NCBI GenBank assembly: GCA_027315345.1 | Contig: DAHUYE010000091.1 | Span: forward strand, 1-64,000 | DNA: 64,000 nucleotides | Direction of reading: 5' to 3' | From: Actinomycetota bacterium | GTDB lineage: Bacteria; Actinomycetota; Acidimicrobiia; Acidimicrobiales; JAJPHE01 | In this document: positions 16,146 to 24,671 of the stretch, piece after piece | Numbering within the stretch: the stretch's first letter is position 1 | How the letters are laid out: every line of letters begins with the position of its first letter | Position numbers and translations under genes: made by a program | Notes under the pieces: generated by a model | What the model saw: the letters and a program-made list of their open reading frames with translations, nothing else | What the model was told of the DNA's origin: nothing | Database searches by the model: none

Positions 16146-17180
16146 CTACGTCAGGGTGATGTAGCCAACGTCCCTCAGCGTTGCGGTGAAGTGGTCCGCA
16201 TACGGCCCGTCAGCAAGTTCGGGTCGCTCGGCGCAGAGCCGAGTCCACTCAGCGGGGCCGCTCTCGCCGACGAGATACAGGTACAGAGCAGTCGCCCATG
16301 CGGCGACCGTCGGGGCATCGGTGGCTGCAGCGAGAGCCGTTCGGCGGGCAAGTCTCCGGCAGTCGGGGTCCTCGAAGAGGAGCATGTAGATGCACTGGCC
16401 GATTGACCCACGCTCGAAGGCGGTTTCGGGATCGACCATCTCCAGGAGCTGCCATACCTCGGGCACGGTCCAGCGCATCGACGCGCAGACGACCTGCTGG
16501 ATGGGGCCTGGAAGCATGTTCTGCTTCGTCCAGGCGACGTCAGGGTGTGGAGTGCAGAACGCAAGAGCGACAAGCCCAGCAAGCCGCCCACGCTCGCCGA
16601 GCGCCAGGAAGGATCGCCGCACGGCGATGAGCGCATCGGCGTTGCGACGTGCGATGGCAAAGCAGTCCCATGCGGCTGCTTCCTGCTCGTCGTCGTTGGC
16701 GCTGCCAAGGGCAAGCGGAAGCCCCGGCCGAGTGGTCGTCCGTACCGACTCCATAAGGAGCTGGAGCTGGTGGTCATCATCGAGGCGTGCGTCCTCGGGG
16801 ACGTGGATGGACACGAGCTGTCGGTCCTCGCGGAGTGCTGCCGTGAGGTTGGCCCATCGGAGCCTGCCGTCTCTCGGGTCGTGAACGACCCCGATGACGG
16901 GGACCGGAGAGTTCATCCATACTTCCCGATGCTTGCCGACCGGGATGCGGTACCCGTCAGTGGCACTCCATGACTCTCCACCCTTGACCTGGACCGAGAA
17001 CAGCTCGCCCGTGAGGGTCCCGTCGTCGTCCGTGATATCGACGTAGCCGTCCTTGCCGAAGTCGTTGCTGGCATCGACCGGCTGGAAGACCCACGACCGA
17101 GCGGTGCACCAAGTCGTGAAGATGTTGACGGCCTGCTTGCTCGTGACCCACGTGTCCAGCACCCTCACGGGGCCAGTCAA
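16146..17180 (-). CDS. DUF4365 domain protein (PD-(D/E)xK-like)
   Basis: The protein is 344 aa. Residues ~10-140 follow the DUF4365 pattern: NDFGKDGYVDITDDDGTLTG, then FSVQVKGGESW and SPVPVIGVVHDPRDGRL. The D...(E)xVQVK arrangement is that of a restriction-like nuclease fold. The C-terminal ~200 residues are alpha-helical and unassigned. It lies 27 bp downstream of ardC on the same strand and is probably co-transcribed, so it may be a nuclease or nuclease-fold partner that acts during or after transfer. The specific role is unknown. Confidence 0.7.
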   Translation of the reverse strand: MTGPVRVLDTWVTSKQAVNIFTTWCTARSWVFQPVDASNDFGKDGYVDITDDDGTLTGELFSVQVKGGESWSATDGYRIPVGKHREVWMNSPVPVIGVVHDPRDGRLRWANLTAALREDRQLVSIHVPEDARLDDDHQLQLLMESVRTTTRPGLPLALGSANDDEQEAAAWDCFAIARRNADALIAVRRSFLALGERGRLAGLVALAFCTPHPDVAWTKQNMLPGPIQQVVCASMRWTVPEVWQLLEMVDPETAFERGSIGQCIYMLLFEDPDCRRLARRTALAAATDAPTVAAWATALYLYLVGESGPAEWTRLCAERPELADGPYADHFTATLRDVGYITLT

Positions 17181-17207
17181 GCACCGTGAGGGTTAGGAGG
17201 AGACGGC

Positions 17208-18023
17208 TCACGCCGCCTCCTCCTGTGCTGCGGGCTCGAAGGCCCGGAGGATGGTCGCTGCGGTGCGCTGGATGCGCTCGCAGGATGCCTTGATCCCGGC
17301 AATCGCCTGGTCGCCGCCACCCGCCCAGGTTGCGACGTAGCCGAAGGAGTAGTCGCTGCTGTCGATCCCGAGCGCCTGGCAGACGACGTACGCAGTGGAT
17401 TCGGCCTCCAGCTCGGCAAGCGCCCGGCTGTCGAAGCTCTCGTGGAGCAGGGCGTGTGCGATCTCGTGGGCGAGCGTCTTCACCCGCTGGGCGGGGGTGT
17501 TCCGGGTCTCGACCCGGATGCGGTGCTCGCTGTGCGTGCAGTCGCCGTTCGTGGTCCCGTTGAACTCGTGGTCCTCGACCGTGAAGCCGATGGAGTCGGC
17601 CACCGTGAGGAGCGTGGCGTAGTGCCCGGCAGGGTCGTCGCCGTCGAGGCGGTTGCAGATGGCGGGAAGGTCTTCGCCGTCGGTCTGGGCGACGTCGAAC
17701 ACCGGGACGAAGTTGAAGCCCCGGATGATGCGCTCGTCCTCGCCATCTTCGGCATCGGCGTTCTTGTAGACCATGGGGGCGAGAATCCAGATGGCCTTCT
17801 CTCCCTTGCGGACGAAGCGGTTCATCTTCCGCCAGGCGTTGAAGCCTGCCACCTGACTCGCCTCGTGGCACTGGGCAGCGATGAGGAGCACATTGTTGAA
17901 GCTGTAGCGGTGGAACTTGGACTGGAAGTCGAGGTGGCGCTGCCACTCCTCGGACGTCGTGAGGTTGCTGATCCCCTCTGCCAGCTTCTCGATGAGTTCC
18001 GGGTGGTTGTTCTTGGCGGTCAT
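17208..18023 (-). CDS. ardC: ArdC-like antirestriction protein with M78 peptidase domain
   Basis: The protein is 271 aa from the ATG at 18023, supported by GGAGGG eight bases upstream. Residues ~5-115 are the ArdC N-terminal ssDNA-binding domain (YSFNNVLLIAAQCHEASQVA, WRKMNRFVRKGEKAIWILAP). The C-terminal half holds the metallopeptidase signature TLAHEIAHALLHE (HExxH ~186-190) with a downstream glutamate-rich helix ELEAEST. ArdC proteins protect incoming plasmid DNA from restriction. It is the first gene of an operon with DUF4365, close to SSB, and the whole group reads on the minus strand as a leading region would. Confidence 0.88.
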   Translation of the reverse strand: MTAKNNHPELIEKLAEGISNLTTSEEWQRHLDFQSKFHRYSFNNVLLIAAQCHEASQVAGFNAWRKMNRFVRKGEKAIWILAPMVYKNADAEDGEDERIIRGFNFVPVFDVAQTDGEDLPAICNRLDGDDPAGHYATLLTVADSIGFTVEDHEFNGTTNGDCTHSEHRIRVETRNTPAQRVKTLAHEIAHALLHESFDSRALAELEAESTAYVVCQALGIDSSDYSFGYVATWAGGGDQAIAGIKASCERIQRTAATILRAFEPAAQEEAA

Positions 18024-18537
18024 TGCTGAGTCCCTCCATGTGGTGCTGATCTGATGCACCCGACACGGCAGGGCAAGGCCGAGCGGAATAGCCCCGAGCG
18101 CAGCGAGTGCACTTCAGGGCTTGCAGCTCGTAGGACGCAGCTCTGCCAGGGTGAAGCAGCAGAGAGGCCCGCATGGGGCGGGCGAAGGACCGCACCAGCA
18201 CACCCGGACATCCCGAGGCTGGCGGTCGAGAGGGGATCACGAACGATCCGAGCTGGCAGGAGACGCTACCGGGGACCAGTGACAGCCATCGCTCCATCAC
18301 CCGTGCTCCCGCTGCCTCCACGGGGCGACCGGCAGGCAGCCCGGCGGGACCGCTACGTCAACGAGTAGGCCATCATGGATCCCACGCCACGGTTACCCGA
18401 TGCCGAGATTCGATCGGGGCGCATAACGGGGCTTCGACGTAGCCTGTCCGCTCGCCCGCACGACGGGGTCCTCCCACCTCAGCCGCCATGGCAGTACCCT
18501 GGAGCGAACACCAGTTCGCTTCCGTGGAGGAACTGAT
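18024..18537. other. Non-coding region between ardC and a divergent small gene
   Basis: No gene is supported in these 514 bases. On the ardC side are the leader motifs GCCGAGCGGAA (18078-18088) and CTTGCAG (18120-18126), the first two conserved features shared with the SSB leader. The rest, to the GGAGG that serves the small gene at 18538, contains only short GC-rich inverted repeats. It must contain promoters for both directions. Confidence 0.5.
18078..18126 (-). promoter_or_regulatory. ardC leader: motif pair shared with SSB leader
   Basis: GCCGAGCGGAA (18078-18088) and CTTGCAG (18120-18126) sit 55 and 97 bases before the ArdC ATG. Spacing between them is 42 bases here and 45 in the SSB leader. 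The 20 or so bases outside the motifs are not conserved, which argues for a signal and not simple recent duplication. Confidence 0.45.
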
Positions 18538-18801
18538 ATGAGCTTCGAGTTCAACGAAGACGCGATCCGAGACCTCGCCAACCGAGCCGTCACGATTCGA
18601 GCGCAGGAGATGCAGGCGCTCCTCGACGAGGTGCGCACGACGGAGCAGGGCAAGGACGTGGATGACGTCAAGGCAGTCCTGGCCGCTCGTTGGCGGGAGA
18701 CGTTCGAGCGCGACCTCACCGATCCCCACCTGAGCGCCTGGGCCGAGCAGTTGGCCAAGGGTGGTCAGGTCATCGTCAAGCCGGAGCTGGAGGGCGCCTG
18801 A
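18538..18801 (+). CDS. Small hypothetical protein
   Basis: The protein is 87 aa, starting MSFEFNEDAIRDLANRAV, with a clear GGAGG seven bases or so before the ATG. It is mostly helical and charged, with no cysteine, membrane segment or known motif. It is isolated on the plus strand among minus-strand leading-region genes. The ribosome binding site and normal codon bias make it a likely real gene; no function is offered. Confidence 0.6.
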   Translation: MSFEFNEDAIRDLANRAVTIRAQEMQALLDEVRTTEQGKDVDDVKAVLAARWRETFERDLTDPHLSAWAEQLAKGGQVIVKPELEGA

Positions 18802-18823
18802 CGAGCGGGAAACTCTTTCGCTG

Positions 18824-19534
18824 TTACTTGGTCGCCGGAACGGTCCACTTGACTACGGAGTTCTTCTGCAAGAAGGCGGAGCCTGCAAACTGCACATAGG
18901 TAGGCGTAGCTGCATTCGGTACCTCAAAGACAACCCAACCTCGCACACACTGATTCGGCGCCAATGACGTGATGTTGTAGCCAAATTGAGTTAGCGAGGA
19001 GAGTTGTGGCGTGGTCAGAGGGCCACTCACGATGGGCGAACTCGATGCCGTGGAGCCATTCGATAGCAGGACCGAGAAGTCGGTTGGATCAACGCCGAGA
19101 CTTGTGCCGTTGTGACCCGCGCAGGCGGTGACGTCAATGGCATCCCACGTTGTTCCGCTCGACGGCGACTCGTACTGATTTGACGACGACACGTTCGTGT
19201 ACCAACCGTTCACCTGCACTGAGTCGATCCCTCCAATGGTCTCGGGGATCGCAACCTTTGTGCCCATCGGGTGCGGTTTAGAGGAGACGGTGACGGTCGC
19301 AGTTGTGCTGAGATTTGCGGCACTGCGGCCGACGATCAGGACAACGATAAGCGCGACAATGGCGACCAGGCCACACCCGCTTCCACAAGCGACAAGCGTC
19401 TTTTGAAAGCCGGACATCCCACTTTTCGGCGCTGGCCCTTGGGGAACCTGCGGCGCATATTGCATGGGGGGCTGTTGGGGATATTGCGATGGATTTGGCG
19501 GTGTTGACGACATAGTTACAACATTGTCCGACAA
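18824..19534 (-). CDS. Membrane-anchored protein with extracytoplasmic beta domain (DUF4352-like)
   Basis: The protein is 236 aa. Residues ~1-45 are proline/glutamine-rich and cytoplasmic (PSQYPQQPPMQYAPQVPQGP). Residues ~47-70 are a membrane helix (GLVAIVALIVVLIVG). The remaining ~165 residues are an exported Thr/Ser-rich beta domain (ATVTVSSKPHPMGTKVAIPE, QCVRGWVVFEVPNAATPTYV), resembling the DUF4352/telokin-like layout common in actinobacteria. A second ATG seven codons in is equally possible. Role unknown; a surface or entry-exclusion role is only a guess. Confidence 0.65.
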   Translation of the reverse strand: MSDNVVTMSSTPPNPSQYPQQPPMQYAPQVPQGPAPKSGMSGFQKTLVACGSGCGLVAIVALIVVLIVGRSAANLSTTATVTVSSKPHPMGTKVAIPETIGGIDSVQVNGWYTNVSSSNQYESPSSGTTWDAIDVTACAGHNGTSLGVDPTDFSVLLSNGSTASSSPIVSGPLTTPQLSSLTQFGYNITSLAPNQCVRGWVVFEVPNAATPTYVQFAGSAFLQKNSVVKWTVPATK

Positions 19535-19809
19535 TTAATAGCCCATGTGCAATGGGACCGGTCGCCGGGCTGCCTGCCACTCTATGTAAGCAGCCGCATC
19601 CTTCTCATAAACGGTGGTCCAGCGAGAATGATCTTCAGCGGGCGGAGCCCATATCGCCGACCTCGGCCGACGTTCTCACAACCCGATTTCGTATCATTGT
19701 CTCGATACCTCCGGTTCTCCATGGGCCAGTGAGAACCGGTCATCGGGGGATCGGATGTGTTGATCGGCTGCCTCCGCTGGGGGCTGGCGAGGGGACGCTA
19801 CGCCGAGCT

Positions 19810-20649
19810 TCAGTGTTCGGCGTGCCGTTCCGAATAGTCGTCAAGACCACGGCGGAGCACCTGCGAGATGACGTCCATGCTGTCTGAAATCAGCTCGTCC
19901 GTGAGAAGCGTCTGGCCCGTCCAGTTCTCCGGATCGGTCCGGGAGAACGACATGACGCGGATCATCGACTTGTCGTGGGCGGAGCCCCGGTCGTGGAAGT
20001 GGTGCCACGACTCTCCGGCCATCGTTCCGCCGATCGGATGCCCGGCAACGATGTTGCGCGCGACCTTGACAGCCTTGCCTCCATCCATGGCGTCTGCTCG
20101 GACCCGCGCGCCAAGACACCGAGCGACGGCTTCGGCACCATCGAAGCCGACCTGCATCGCCTGCAGTAGGCCGTACTTCGCGAGGTACGCCTCATCCACG
20201 TGATCGAACGGTGGCAGCGCGCTGTATCCCTCGATCGCATTCACGGCGTCCTCGACCACCATGAGGGCAGCCATCAGTTCGTTCGGGTGGCTGTCCAACT
20301 CTCCGACGTGCTCGACACTGCTCCGTACCTGGTTGCACAGGCGCAGGACGTCACGAGCCTCCGGCGAGCGGAGATGCTGCCGTGCGATGGAGTAGAGCCC
20401 GCGCAGCAGGACTCCAAGAGGAGCATCTGCCCACGGATGATCCGGTCCAGTTGCCTCCGGAGCGGTGTCGATGAACGCCTGGAGGAAGCGACGAAGCTCC
20501 GCATCATCCGGGGCGTTCTCCACGCTCTGGATCGAGTCTCGGAGCCGGTCCGGCGGAGTGCCGCCGTTCGCGTCGTCCGTCCAGTGATCGAGGCAGGCAT
20601 GAGCCAGAGCCCGCGCCCGATCGTCCAGCTCGTCGGGATTCCACACCAT
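19810..20649 (-). CDS. Uncharacterised protein with a HEPN-type R-x5-H motif
   Basis: The protein is 279 aa from the ATG at 20649; the track ORF includes an unsupported extension. It is predominantly helical. Near residue 200 it has VKVARNIVAGHPIGG, which has the RNxxxxHP form typical of HEPN-fold RNases or HEPN structural domains. I recognise no family. The upstream Shine-Dalgarno is weak. Placement among anti-restriction genes fits either a defence or a counter-defence role, but the motif alone is not proof of RNase activity. Confidence 0.5.
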   Translation of the reverse strand: MVWNPDELDDRARALAHACLDHWTDDANGGTPPDRLRDSIQSVENAPDDAELRRFLQAFIDTAPEATGPDHPWADAPLGVLLRGLYSIARQHLRSPEARDVLRLCNQVRSSVEHVGELDSHPNELMAALMVVEDAVNAIEGYSALPPFDHVDEAYLAKYGLLQAMQVGFDGAEAVARCLGARVRADAMDGGKAVKVARNIVAGHPIGGTMAGESWHHFHDRGSAHDKSMIRVMSFSRTDPENWTGQTLLTDELISDSMDVISQVLRRGLDDYSERHAEH

Positions 20650-20705
20650 CGAGCTATCTTGCCTGCAACCGATCCCGCCCGACGCTGGCGAGGGGGTCGC
20701 TGGGG

Positions 20706-21131
20706 CTACCAGCGACCGTTCTCCTGTGCGCAGTATCGGCACTCCAGCGGGAAGTTCGCTCCCGCCCAGTCGGCGAGCATCCGACGGCTCTGGCCTTCCG
20801 GCGCGTACCACGCCTGGTGCCAGGCCTGGTACTGGAATTCGGCCCACTTCACTTCACCGTTGACGTCCACCTCGACGAGGACTCGGGCAGCAGGTCCGCC
20901 GCTGGTGATGAGGATTTCCCACTCGCAGTTGCCCCGGAACGAGTGCGTGAGCTGTTCAACCGAGAGGACGCTCTCGGCTTCCTCCTCCCGTAGCTCGTCA
21001 ACGGCGTCGTAGTCGCCTTCCTCCTCGGCCTTGAGGATCGTCTCGTAGCGCTTCGCCCGGTCGGACTCTGGACCGAAACATGCTTCGTAGTAGTGCTGTG
21101 CATCCTGGTGGAACTCTGCTGTGCCCTTCAT
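20706..21131 (-). CDS. Hypothetical protein of the leading region with structured leader
   Basis: The protein is 141 aa from the ATG at 21131, with AAGGAG seven bases upstream. The N-terminal half is helical and acidic (ETILKAEEEGDYDAVDELRE). The C-terminal half is a small beta domain rich in Trp (VKWAEFQYQAWHQAWYAPEG) ending CRYCAQENGRW. No known family. Its upstream region contains an 11-bp perfect inverted repeat and the CTTGCAG motif 95 bases from the start, as for ardC and ssb, so it belongs to the same putative regulon. Confidence 0.55.
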   Translation of the reverse strand: MKGTAEFHQDAQHYYEACFGPESDRAKRYETILKAEEEGDYDAVDELREEEAESVLSVEQLTHSFRGNCEWEILITSGGPAARVLVEVDVNGEVKWAEFQYQAWHQAWYAPEGQSRRMLADWAGANFPLECRYCAQENGRW

Positions 21132-21186
21132 GTCGTTCTCCTTGTGTGAAGGCTGGTAATGGCCTTCAGGAGGCGACGTCGAGGCA

Positions 21187-21234
21187 CGCTGCAAGGGCGA
21201 GGCGCAGTCCTCGTTCATCTCGACCCTTGCAGCG
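21187..21234 (-). promoter_or_regulatory. Leader hairpin with CTGCAAG/CTTGCAG arms
   Basis: CGCTGCAAGGG (21187-21197) and CCCTTGCAGCG (21224-21234) are perfect 11-base complements around a 26-base loop that itself holds CGAG/CTCG arms. It lies 56-103 bases before the ATG of the 141-aa gene. It contains the CTTGCAG motif found at the same distance before ardC and ssb. Confidence 0.5.
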
Positions 21235-21614
21235 GAGAAGCCAATGACGGCGCGAAGGTCCATTGGAGCGCACCAGCCCACAAGGGACGACTTGGGCCAT
21301 GCAGACCACCACGCACAGCCCTACGAGGCAGGCGAAGGTCCGCCGAATCGGCGCTACCCCGATCCGGTCCCGGGGGTGACGCAGCCAGAGACGACGGGCG
21401 AAAAGCCAACCGTGTCCCTCACGCCCTCGTTCCGACGCGACAAGTCCTCAGCACCACCAGGGGTGCTGATCCTCGGCGGGAACGTCACGGTGTGGGCCGA
21501 TTCCATACCAGGCAGACCAGCCTGCCCGGAAGCTGGATGCTCACCGAAGGGGCAGTTCCCATGGAGTGCTGGCGCAGAAGCAACCCGAACCCCGGTGAGT
21601 GTCGCCAAGGGTGC

Positions 21615-21636
21615 TACGAAAGGATTTCCTTTCGTA
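21615..21636. repeat. Perfect 22-bp palindrome
   Basis: TACGAAAGGA is followed by TT and then its exact complement. It lies 78 bp beyond the stop codon of the serine recombinase. It may be a recombination or regulator-binding site, or a terminator for the recombinase transcript (the arms are AT-containing with no clear T tract). Confidence 0.5.
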
Positions 21637-21713
21637 CCGCCAGGGTCACCGCGTCCTCCGAAGTCGTCCGAGACCCCGAACGGGGCCACGCTTTTCGTAT
21701 CTGGCCTTCAGCC

Positions 21714-22298
21714 CTACGTCGCCGACGCTCCCGAACGCTGGACGATGCGATACACGGTCGAGCGAGTCACGCCGAACAGTTCAGCCAACTCCGACGGACT
21801 CTTCTCCCCGGATGCGTGCAGCTCCACAAGATGCTCCTCCTGTCGCGGCGAGAGCTTTGGCTTGCGACCCCGGAGCTTCCCGGCAGCACGGGCAGCGGCC
21901 ATGCCCTCCCGAGTGCGTGTCCGGATGAGGTCCGCCTCGAACTCTGCGACCATGGCCAGCACGTTGAACAGGAGACGCCCAACGGGATCGGCAGGGTCGT
22001 GAAGCGATCCGCCGATGTTGAGCACTACTCCCCGCCTTGTCAGCTCGTCCACGATGTCTCTCGCATCCGATACCGAGCGAGCGAGCCGATCCAGCTTCGT
22101 GACGACGAGCGTGTCTCCGGCCCGGCACGCAGCCATCGCCTGCGACATGCCCGGTCGGTCTCGATTCGTGCCGGTCAGTCCGTGATCGACGTAGATGCGA
22201 TCTGTCGGGACTCCAAGACCCTGAAGAGCGTTGCGCTGCACGGACAGGTCCTGTTCGACCGTTGAGACTCTTGCATAACCGACCTTCAGTCCGTCCAT
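21714..22298 (-). CDS. Serine recombinase, resolvase/invertase family
   Basis: The protein is 194 aa, the normal length of small serine recombinases. The catalytic serine lies in VGYARVSTVEQDLSVQRNAL. TKLDRLARSVSDARDIV and the helix E region MVAEFEADLIRTRTREGM follow. The C-terminal HTH begins SPSELAELFGVTRSTVYRIV. It should catalyse resolution or inversion between short sites, such as multimer resolution of the plasmid-like element. No internal transposase partner is present. Confidence 0.9.
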   Translation of the reverse strand: MDGLKVGYARVSTVEQDLSVQRNALQGLGVPTDRIYVDHGLTGTNRDRPGMSQAMAACRAGDTLVVTKLDRLARSVSDARDIVDELTRRGVVLNIGGSLHDPADPVGRLLFNVLAMVAEFEADLIRTRTREGMAAARAAGKLRGRKPKLSPRQEEHLVELHASGEKSPSELAELFGVTRSTVYRIVQRSGASAT

Positions 22299-22458
22299 TC
22301 ACTCATTGTGTGCCATATGGCGTCCCGTTGTGCGAATCAATTGCGGACGGGTCTATTGCGACACGGCCCTCAGTTCATCCGCAGGTCTGAGACCAGCAAC
22401 CAACGGTGTCGCGCTAACCGTTCCTCATTTGCACATCTGTCGTAGAAGCCGCGGATTG

Positions 22459-24669
22459 CTATTGCCATCCTCCCGGGTTCCAGCCAGGTGCAATCTCAAA
22501 CGGTGTCGATGGAGGACTGATCCAGAGATCGCGAGTCGCCTCAACTTCGTAGTAGAGAGGGTACGGAGTAATAGCGATCCCTGCGGGACTGGATATGCCA
22601 CCAATCGTGGCAATGACGGTATCCGTGCCTGCCGATATGACCGAGACAGTCCCCGATGAGCGATTTGCCACGAATATTCTTGCGCTGTCTGGAGTCACAC
22701 TCATCGCCATAGGGTCACCAAGGGTACCGACTGGTACTGCTGTGACAAAGGCATCCGTAGACACCCCTACAACATCGATTGCATCGTTCGCAGCATCAGC
22801 AACATAGAACTGACAGCCATTGGGCGGCATGAGCAGGCCGTTAGGCTTGGCCCCGGCGGGAAGGATAATGGTTGATGTCACTGTATCCGTCGCCGTTGCA
22901 ATGACTGAGACCGTGCCAGAAGAGACGTTTGCCACGAAGAGGTTCGCACCGTTTGGGGTAATCGAGAGGATGTTCGGGTCCGATACGGTGAAGAGCAACA
23001 GATTCGTATCGGCCAGATTCCCGACTGCGATCGGGCCGGAGATGATATTCGATGCAGTCGCGATATCCCAGATGGCGTTGTCCTTCTGGTCTGCGACGTA
23101 CACGTGAGCGCTATCGGGTGTCACTGCGAGCGCTTCGGGGCTTCCACTCCCACCATTCACCGGGATGGTCGCGACGACAGTGTTCGACGCAGTGGAGATA
23201 GCCGAGACTGTCCCGCTTGTGTAGTTTGCAACATAGACATCACTGCCGTTGGGTAGCATGACCATTGCGGTCGGGTCCGTCAGCGTCCCGACGGTGATCC
23301 CTGTTCCAAGGGTTGCCGTGGCTCCTGCGATGGATATTGGGTACACAACGGCATTGTTATGGTCGCTAACGTACGCAGTATTGCCGTCTGGGGTAATGAC
23401 GACAGCATTTGGAGCAGCGGGTGACAGAAGTCCTCCGCTTGGGATTGTGATGGTCTGGACTGCGTTGGTCGCCGTTGTGATGACCGACACTGTGCCGGAC
23501 GCCTCGTTTGCGACGACGACCTTGCTTCCATCCGGCGTTATCGCGATGTCATTCGGCTCAGAACTCTGGGTTCCCGTCGTGATCGGGGTCGCCGTGTACG
23601 TTGATCCATTGACACTCTCGACTGTCCCTGCGCTATCGGACACGAAGACTGTCGGTGTTGGGAACCCCGTGATGTTCGTATCGGTGAATGCGTTCGGGGG
23701 CGGCGATCCACTCGTCGTCCCAACAGCCGTATACGGCCCCAGGGAGGCGGTGCTGCGCAGGGCTGTGTAGCCCGTAACGAGATACCCGTTGTCGTAGTCA
23801 CGCAGTACGGACGCGTTCCACGTGAGCGTCACGTTGCTCTGCGTTGGCGACCCGGAGCACGAACCCGTCCCTGTCAACCCGGTCGGAGCAGAGACGTTCG
23901 TTGTCTGGAGCGTCTCTGTGGGCGCCGTTGCTACTGCTCCCCATGCCGTTGCCCCGACGGTCATCACCAGCACTCCACTCGTCACCATGGCGAGAGGGAA
24001 CGCTACAAGTGGCTTCAGCGGTGAAGCCCGACGACGACGTTTGCCGGAACTCCCCGTGCGACCCGTCCGCTGCCGTGCCGGGCGGGACACTCCCAATCCA
24101 GCGTCTGGGGGAGGGTTTAGGGTGCCATCCTCATATGCAGGAGCATCATCCGGAGGGGGCATCCGTCGCTGGCGCCTGAGGAAGTCCACGACGAGCCACA
24201 CCCCCACGGAAATACAGCCGAGGACGACCACGAATCTGGCGACTCCGCTACTCGCCCAGAGGAGAAGAAAGCCGATCTTCGGGACAACGAGAGATACTCT
24301 CCACACGGATGTCCCGATGATTTGCAGGTGCCACGGGTCCATCGCTGTGTTCGCATCACCCTTGGTGCGGATCACGATGGAGCCGTGATCGCGGGCAACC
24401 TCCACGACGCGGTGAACGACCGTGACAGACAGTTCGGACGGTGGGTGGAACGCAACGATCTGTCCCACTCGAAGCGCTGCAACCGGCTCAGACGTCAGGA
24501 TGACAACATCCCCGGGCAGGATCGCTGGCTCCATGGAACCAGTGAGCACTGTGTCAACCCTGAACCAGCCCGTGATGATACTGAACGCTGCTACACCAAA
24601 CAACGTAACTGCGATGGCTAAACATCCGTTCGGCCACCGCAGCCCCGTGCGAGAACGCGCTTTGGCCAT
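22459..24669 (-). CDS. SipW/ER-type signal peptidase fused to a seven-blade YVTN beta-propeller
   Basis: The protein is 736 aa. Residues ~1-165 are a type I signal peptidase with TM ~17-38, catalytic Ser45 in LTGSMEPAILPGD, and His86 in VVHRV in place of the bacterial lysine (Ser-His type of SipW, archaea and ER), closing with RTKGDANTAMDP and another TM at ~130-163. A proline/arginine-rich linker (~165-220) leads to a hydrophobic segment ~219-245. A Fn3-like stretch (~258-330) and seven YVTN-type repeats (DGSKVVVANEASGTVSVI and relatives, ~345-700) follow. The start lies two bases after the stop of the TasA-like gene, its likely substrate. This fusion is not the usual domain combination; the reading frame is continuous with no sign of a joined pseudogene. 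Confidence 0.8.
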   Translation of the reverse strand: MAKARSRTGLRWPNGCLAIAVTLFGVAAFSIITGWFRVDTVLTGSMEPAILPGDVVILTSEPVAALRVGQIVAFHPPSELSVTVVHRVVEVARDHGSIVIRTKGDANTAMDPWHLQIIGTSVWRVSLVVPKIGFLLLWASSGVARFVVVLGCISVGVWLVVDFLRRQRRMPPPDDAPAYEDGTLNPPPDAGLGVSRPARQRTGRTGSSGKRRRRASPLKPLVAFPLAMVTSGVLVMTVGATAWGAVATAPTETLQTTNVSAPTGLTGTGSCSGSPTQSNVTLTWNASVLRDYDNGYLVTGYTALRSTASLGPYTAVGTTSGSPPPNAFTDTNITGFPTPTVFVSDSAGTVESVNGSTYTATPITTGTQSSEPNDIAITPDGSKVVVANEASGTVSVITTATNAVQTITIPSGGLLSPAAPNAVVITPDGNTAYVSDHNNAVVYPISIAGATATLGTGITVGTLTDPTAMVMLPNGSDVYVANYTSGTVSAISTASNTVVATIPVNGGSGSPEALAVTPDSAHVYVADQKDNAIWDIATASNIISGPIAVGNLADTNLLLFTVSDPNILSITPNGANLFVANVSSGTVSVIATATDTVTSTIILPAGAKPNGLLMPPNGCQFYVADAANDAIDVVGVSTDAFVTAVPVGTLGDPMAMSVTPDSARIFVANRSSGTVSVISAGTDTVIATIGGISSPAGIAITPYPLYYEVEATRDLWISPPSTPFEIAPGWNPGGWQ

Positions 24670-24671
24670 TG

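Larger units (their letters stand above)
21132..21713. other. Non-coding region with leader hairpin and palindrome next to the recombinase
   Basis: About 580 bases without a supported gene. The left part is the structured leader of the 141-aa gene (21187-21234). The right part ends at the stop of the serine recombinase and contains a 22-bp palindrome at 21615-21636. ORFs on both strands (21244 +, 21354 -) have low-complexity composition and no ribosome binding site. A recombination site for the adjacent recombinase could lie here. Confidence 0.45.

Noticed and set aside
16957-18321. 454-aa minus-strand ORF
   Set aside because: Another frame of the ardC/DUF4365 region; the ardC frame carries the HEIAH motif and the ribosome binding site.
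21244-22002. 252-aa plus-strand ORF
   Set aside because: Its second half is antisense to the serine recombinase; the first half is low-complexity without a ribosome binding site.
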